From: Eubacterium uniforme
Lineage (GTDB): Bacteria; Bacillota; Clostridia; Lachnospirales; Lachnospiraceae
Reading direction: 5' to 3'
DNA length: 64,000 nucleotides
Assembly: GCF_900167115.1 (NCBI RefSeq)
Contig: NZ_FUXZ01000008.1
Span: 62,001-126,000 of the forward strand
Both the position numbers and the translations under genes were made by a program. This document shows, piece by piece, positions 59,754-64,000 of the stretch. A model generated the notes under the pieces. The model had not been told where the DNA came from. It saw nothing but the letters and a program-made list of their open reading frames with translations, and made no database searches. Numbering within the stretch: position 1 is the stretch's first letter; each line of letters begins with the position of its first letter.

Positions 59754-59808
59754 AATTTTTTGACACAAAATCATTTGTGGATAATTTGTGGATACAATTT
59801 TTTGACAC
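59754..59808. repeat. direct repeats and DnaA-box-like tandem between tad and hlyIII
   Basis: AATTTTTTGACAC occurs at 59754-59766 and at 59796-59808, 42 bp apart. Between them ATTTGTGGATA is repeated in tandem (59773-59783, 59784-59794). TGTGGATAA (59776-59784) is a perfect DnaA box on the minus strand and TGTGGATAC (59787-59795) differs at the last base. Sites lie between two divergent promoters; no gene is here. Confidence 0.6.
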
Positions 59809-59840
59809 CATTCTGATTTCTTAAGAAATTCTTTCTTTCC

Positions 59841-59894
59841 TTGACTTTGAACACTATTGAGTTATACTATATGATGTAGTATTCATTACTACAT
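59841..59894 (+). promoter_or_regulatory. upstream promoter of the hemolysin-III gene with palindrome at the start
   Basis: TTGACT (59841-59846), 16-bp spacer, TATACT (59863-59868). ATGTAGTA / TACTACAT (59874-59881, 59887-59894), a perfect 8-bp dyad with a 5-nt spacer, sits at the expected transcription start. The half-site recalls BlaI/CopY-type boxes, but that is only similarity. Confidence 0.6.
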
Positions 59895-59906
59895 GTTGTG
59901 ACACAC

Positions 59907-59934
59907 TTGCAAAAATAGAATTTGCTGATATAAT
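59907..59934 (+). promoter_or_regulatory. second promoter of the hemolysin-III gene
   Basis: TTGCAA (59907-59912), 16-bp spacer, TATAAT (59929-59934), about 35 bp before the ATG. Confidence 0.55.
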
Positions 59935-59971
59935 AAAACTTATCACGAATACAATGAGAAGAGGTAGGATT

Positions 59972-60661
59972 ATGGCTAAGAAAAAAAGAACAAAATTAGC
60001 AGACAGAGTTCTTCCGAATTACACAAGAGGGGAAGAAATCTTTAATATGGTTTCGCATATCGTCGGTGGCGGATTTGCGATTATTTATATGATACTTTGC
60101 ATTATTATTGCAGCTGTATATGGTGATGTCTGGGGTGTTGTAAGTAGTTGCGTTTATGGAATTACAATGGTAGTACTTTACTGTATGTCATCTATTTATC
60201 ATGGACTTCCAAAAGGAACTCCAAAGAAGGTTATGCAGATTCTAGATCATTGCACAATCTACTTTATGATAGCAGGAACTTATACACCAGTCATTCTTGT
60301 TTCAATAAGAAGACACTATCCTGTAATTGCTTGGACCATGTTTGGAATTATATGGGGACTTGCAGCAATCGCCACAGTATTTACTGCAATAGACTTAAAG
60401 AAATATAGTTTGTTTTCAAACATCTGCTATCTCGGCATGGGATGGTGTGCTATTCTTTTTGTAAAACAAACTTGGAATTCAATTGGCCAAACCGCATTCA
60501 TTCTTATTCTTGCAGGCGGAATTGCCTATACAATTGGTGCTGTATTATACGGCCTTGGTAAGAAACACAAATACATGCATTCAGTATTTCATGTATTAAT
60601 TGTTATTGGAACATCATTTCAGTTTTGGGCAATTATTAGATATGTATTGCCTGTGAAATAA
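59972..60661 (+). CDS. hemolysin-III/PAQR-family membrane protein
   Basis: About 229 aa from the ATG at 59972 (AGAGGTAGGATT upstream; 59954 is an earlier in-frame ATG). Seven hydrophobic segments, beginning with NYTRGEEIFNMVSHIVGGGFAIIY. The metal-binding histidines expected for PAQR proteins are visible in MSHIVGG-like, SSIYHGLPKGTPKKVMQILDHCTIYFMIAGTYTP and HKYMHSVFHVLIVIGTSFQFW. Bacterial members (YqfA, hlyIII) are lipid- or stress-related, not proven haemolysins. It has two possible promoters and its own terminator. Confidence 0.9.
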   Translation: MAKKKRTKLADRVLPNYTRGEEIFNMVSHIVGGGFAIIYMILCIIIAAVYGDVWGVVSSCVYGITMVVLYCMSSIYHGLPKGTPKKVMQILDHCTIYFMIAGTYTPVILVSIRRHYPVIAWTMFGIIWGLAAIATVFTAIDLKKYSLFSNICYLGMGWCAILFVKQTWNSIGQTAFILILAGGIAYTIGAVLYGLGKKHKYMHSVFHVLIVIGTSFQFWAIIRYVLPVK

Positions 60662-60675
60662 AAATAATTCACATT

Positions 60676-60707
60676 AAAAGGGTGGGGAGTTTTCTCCCCA
60701 CCCTTTT
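60676..60707. terminator. bidirectional terminator
   Basis: Perfect 14-bp stem AAAAGGGTGGGGAG / CTCCCCACCCTTTT with a TTTT loop, between the hemolysin-III gene and the convergent surface-protein gene. Confidence 0.9.
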
Positions 60708-60748
60708 ATCTAATTATCACATATTGTGATTCAATATTTAATTGTATT

Positions 60749-63700
60749 TTAGCTAGCTCTATTATTTCCTTTAATATCCTTAATAGTTCCGCCGTTGATT
60801 GGCTTAATATCCATTAATTCATTATTAGTTCCTGATCCATTACTAAATGTACCATTCTCGAAATCTTTAGTAGCTGTGCCTTCGAATGTAAGGACATTCG
60901 TTCCCTTTCCACCTGTACAAGTTACATTGTTAATTGGCATGTATTTTGAGAATTTGCTTGTATCCACTGTAACATTACTATAATTACTAACTAATTCATC
61001 AAATACTACTGAGAACTTAACCTTATCACCCTTCTTATAATTTGTAGTTGCTGCTGGTGCAATACCAATCTGATCTGGGCCTATTGAATCAGTAAACGAT
61101 AATGTAAACTCATGTTTCTTTGTCCAGAAACACATATCTCCTAAACACTCATGATCTGTTTTACCATAGTAATAAACCTTACCATTATCTAACTTATCCC
61201 AAGGAACATATTTTGGACCACCTACATCAGCCCATTGATCACCAGCATCTTCATCTAACCATTCACCACCCCATCTTTCAATATTAAAATCATTACCAAT
61301 CTTATAACCTAAATAATATTCACACTCTGTAGTATCCCAATCCTCATCAGAATCAGCATAAACTCTAATCTTTAACTGAGCATTTGTACTAGCCTGTCTT
61401 AGATAAACTCCTCTTTCTGAGTTCGTTATATCACTAATATCAATAGGATTTGATGCCGTACTTTGAGCTTCATTAAATTTCTTATTTCCATTAGGATCAT
61501 CCTTTATACTTACCATATTTTTGTAAATTATAGAATCGGTTAATAATTTATTCGTTGGCATAGTCATTGTTCTTTTTGCTTCTTTAGTTCCATAAAGACC
61601 CGTTACAGCACCTCTAGCACTTTCAATTCTATATATTTCTGCAGTATAATATCTAGTATTTGTTCCATTTAGATTATATAAGTGTGCATATATACCATTC
61701 CTGTCTGCTGGAGTTTCATGTCCATAGTAACGGATAGATGCTTTTTCACGCTTAACAGTAAATTCAACTTCTGCATTACCTGTTGCTGAATCAATTGTAC
61801 CCATATGTTTCTCATTATTCTCTAATGAATAACACTCATTCATTCCATCAAAGAATGCATATGTATTTTCTCCACCAACGTGGTAGAAGTTATTCGCTGA
61901 TGTTTTGTCTTTTTCTTCTCCAGCTGCGCCAACTACTTCAACTGTTCCACCAATTGCAGTTCCATTAACTGTTCTATAGTATACTCGCTGTGGATCATCT
62001 GTAACCTTAACACCAGTAGGGATAGTTCTAGTAATCTTAAATACTGAAGTTCCATCACCTGTAGGTGTCTGAGCCGATGATGATTTAAGTGCAATACTAT
62101 ATGTACCTGCATATCTCCACTGTGCAGTTAATGTTTTGTTTCCAACTTCACCTTTAAGTTTAAGTGTTCCGCTTTCAATCAATTCACCACTTGCATCGCT
62201 CCAACCTAAGAATTGATAACCTTCCTTGATTTCTCTTGGAACATTCAATGTCCAGTCTTCGCTTTCTACAGAATAGGCAACTGGATTACTTGTACCATTC
62301 TCATCTACGTCTGCTCCTACTAGAACCGATTTATAAGTAATTGAATAAGTAATCAAGCTCCATACTGCATATAGATTTACTATCTCTTCGCCATTATATA
62401 ATTCATTATGACCACTTGTAAATGTATAACCATCTTCGAAAGCAACGTCGCCGCCCTGTGTCTTTGACCAACCTTCAAATGTATATCCATTTCTATAAAG
62501 TCCTAAAGAACTAATAGTCTTTAATGATTTCGTTTCATCAAAAGTAAATATATTGTCTTTATCTGTATTAAACTCTAAACCTTTTGAATCTTTTCCACCA
62601 TTATAATATAAGTTAATCTTATATTTTCTTGGAATCCATCTAGCATATAATCTAACATTATTAGCTACTGGTTTCATACGTTCAACACGGTCATCTTCAT
62701 TATATTCATTAGTCTTATACCATCCTCCGAAATCATAGCCATATCTATTAGTTGTTGGTGGTTGAACTTCAAAATTATTATCCTCAACAGTCCATCTGAT
62801 TTCATCAACCTTTGCGCCATAGAGATTTTCAAATATAATTCTATATTCTATCTTTTCCCATTGAGCCACATAAGTTAATTCTTTCTCTGGCATTGTCTCT
62901 GGAAGACTATCAATGATTTCACCACTATTAACATCTTTCCAACCTGTAAATCTATAGCCTTCATTCTTTGGAAGAGCTATCTGTGTCAAATCTTCTCCGT
63001 ATTCAAAATACTTAACGAGATATAATCCGCTATAGCTATATAACTGTAATGCATATTTAATTGATTCCCAATTAGCTGTAAGAACTATGTCAGGATCAGC
63101 ATCTGCTGCGATTACATATTCCATGTATAACTTATCACTCTTGCCATCTGACCATCCTAAGAATTTATAACCTAATCTTTGTGGAGCCTTAATTATAGTC
63201 TCCTTACCAAGTTCAACCATTGTAGGATTATCATTAACATCAGTATCATTAATACCTATATATGTAATTCCTGCCTGAACATATTTCCAACTAGCATATA
63301 ATAAATGATTGCTTGCGTTAGAAACTACAGTATCATTAGTTACCTTGTTTCCACCCTCTGCCTCATCATACCATCCTAAGAATTCTGCATTAACCTTAGT
63401 TGGAGTTGGTAATTCACCATATTTATCTCCAACATTTACGATTCTCTCCAATTCGCCCTCAACTATGCCATCCATAGTATCAAATGCAATCTTGGTTTGT
63501 TTTGCAGTCCATATAGCACTATAAGTTACATCTTTCGCTCCCATTGTACCTTCTGGTGTATTATCCCAAACATATGAATAGTTATCTCTTTCCATAACTG
63601 GAACAACTATAGCTTGTCCATAGAATACAGTGCCGCTAGTATAATCATTAGTTGCACTACCACCATTTAAGTTCCAAGTAAGCTTATATTTATCACGTGG

Positions 63701-64000
63701 ATATCTAACATCCACACTAACTACTCTTCCCTCAGCAAATGCTACTGTTTCAACATTTGCAGGTTTACCAAAGTGTTCATAGTTCTTTACAACTGGAGTA
63801 TATTCATCACCATCATTACCTGTAACAACTTCTCTATCTGCAAGTATAGTATATTCTCCATTTGTATCCTGTTTGTAATGATTTACAATTATACTTCCTT
63901 CTGCATTTGCCCAAGCAGCTTTAAGAGTTAAATTACTATTAGGCATTACAGAATCTGTATATTTCTCACCATCATTTAACCATCCAGCAAATACAAATCC
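60749..64000 (-). CDS. large surface protein with Listeria-Bacteroides repeats (5' end outside the window)
   Basis: At least 1083 residues; the frame is open to the right edge, so the start and signal peptide are not visible. About eight InlB/List-Bact repeats of about 70 residues, each ending like YEFKGWSD...GKT-AQW: for example GYKFLGWSDGKSDKLYMEYV, YRFTGWKDVNSGEIIDSLPE and GYDFGGWYKTNEYNEDDRVE. At least one MucBP-like module (IIVNHYKQDTNGEYTILADR) lies nearest the edge. The C-terminal 400 residues form other beta domains and end with TIKDIKGNNRAS, with no LPxTG motif, SLH or membrane anchor, so attachment may be non-covalent or via the missing N terminus. Repeats of this type occur in adhesins of gut bacteria. 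Confidence 0.85.
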   Translation of the reverse strand, partial: GFVFAGWLNDGEKYTDSVMPNSNLTLKAAWANAEGSIIVNHYKQDTNGEYTILADREVVTGNDGDEYTPVVKNYEHFGKPANVETVAFAEGRVVSVDVRYPRDKYKLTWNLNGGSATNDYTSGTVFYGQAIVVPVMERDNYSYVWDNTPEGTMGAKDVTYSAIWTAKQTKIAFDTMDGIVEGELERIVNVGDKYGELPTPTKVNAEFLGWYDEAEGGNKVTNDTVVSNASNHLLYASWKYVQAGITYIGINDTDVNDNPTMVELGKETIIKAPQRLGYKFLGWSDGKSDKLYMEYVIAADADPDIVLTANWESIKYALQLYSYSGLYLVKYFEYGEDLTQIALPKNEGYRFTGWKDVNSGEIIDSLPETMPEKELTYVAQWEKIEYRIIFENLYGAKVDEIRWTVEDNNFEVQPPTTNRYGYDFGGWYKTNEYNEDDRVERMKPVANNVRLYARWIPRKYKINLYYNGGKDSKGLEFNTDKDNIFTFDETKSLKTISSLGLYRNGYTFEGWSKTQGGDVAFEDGYTFTSGHNELYNGEEIVNLYAVWSLITYSITYKSVLVGADVDENGTSNPVAYSVESEDWTLNVPREIKEGYQFLGWSDASGELIESGTLKLKGEVGNKTLTAQWRYAGTYSIALKSSSAQTPTGDGTSVFKITRTIPTGVKVTDDPQRVYYRTVNGTAIGGTVEVVGAAGEEKDKTSANNFYHVGGENTYAFFDGMNECYSLENNEKHMGTIDSATGNAEVEFTVKREKASIRYYGHETPADRNGIYAHLYNLNGTNTRYYTAEIYRIESARGAVTGLYGTKEAKRTMTMPTNKLLTDSIIYKNMVSIKDDPNGNKKFNEAQSTASNPIDISDITNSERGVYLRQASTNAQLKIRVYADSDEDWDTTECEYYLGYKIGNDFNIERWGGEWLDEDAGDQWADVGGPKYVPWDKLDNGKVYYYGKTDHECLGDMCFWTKKHEFTLSFTDSIGPDQIGIAPAATTNYKKGDKVKFSVVFDELVSNYSNVTVDTSKFSKYMPINNVTCTGGKGTNVLTFEGTATKDFENGTFSNGSGTNNELMDIKPINGGTIKDIKGNNRAS

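Noticed and set aside
59773-59795. Possible replication origin
   Set aside because: Only two DnaA-like boxes, no AT-unwinding element of the expected form and no dnaA or dnaN gene nearby.
1-64000. CRISPR array or cas genes
   Set aside because: No regularly spaced repeats of 24-40 bp with unique spacers, and no Cas-like protein.

Overview
The window looks like chromosome from a low-GC, anaerobic Gram-positive bacterium of the Clostridia, most likely Lachnospiraceae. The evidence is AT-rich DNA with strong AGGAGG-type ribosome sites, a formate-tetrahydrofolate ligase, a small 2[4Fe-4S] ferredoxin, a fragment of an iron-hydrogenase-like protein, YfhO, and the families DUF951, DUF5702, DUF5711 and DUF6382. 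The family level is an inference. No plasmid or phage structural genes are visible.

Layout. 1-8.3 kb (minus strand): a truncated Crp/Fnr regulator, fhs, a PHP-type phosphatase, a small membrane protein, a flavodoxin-like reductase, and a two-gene redox operon (CrtI-like FAD oxidoreductase plus a ferredoxin reductase fused to a membrane domain). 8.7-9.7 kb: a lone plus-strand GH43 glycosidase. 9.8-20.5 kb: a giant secreted RHS/YD-repeat toxin ending in an HNH nuclease, followed by a SUKH-type immunity gene. 20.7-25 kb: an ABC-2 exporter with its TetR regulator, a MerR regulator fused to a methyltransferase, and an acetyltransferase. 25.2-29.8 kb: a secreted PIG-L-type deacetylase with Ig-like domains, and YfhO.

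30-33.5 kb is an accessory island downstream of rlmD. It holds a decayed hydrogenase-like gene, RhuM with a small HTH partner, an acetyltransferase, and a second HTH protein carrying a possible nuclease domain. The 3' end of rlmD, the promoter and the HTH coding region occur twice, exactly 1569 bp apart. This looks like modules accumulating at the rlmD 3' end and is the most unusual feature of the window.

33.4-47.7 kb is core: rlmD, yhaM, a PDZ protein, mutS2, a two-component system, a ferredoxin, gdpP-rplI-dnaB, rpsF-ssb-rpsR, DUF951, a PH-domain gene, and tRNA-Glu and tRNA-Cys. 47.7-59.6 kb (minus strand) holds cvpA, DUF5711 and a PTS-IIC-like protein, preceded by a nine-gene Tad/Flp pilus operon driven by a near-perfect sigma-A promoter. 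60-64 kb: a hemolysin-III family membrane protein and the 3' part of a large repeat-rich surface protein that runs off the window.

How the parts work together: the Tad genes encode a complete cytoplasmic motor and platform, one Flp pilin and several minor pilins, but no prepilin peptidase is present here. The RHS and SUKH genes form a toxin-immunity pair. Regulators sit next to operator-like palindromes in the TetR, MerR and HTH loci. All calls come from reading sequence and translated proteins by eye; no database search was run.
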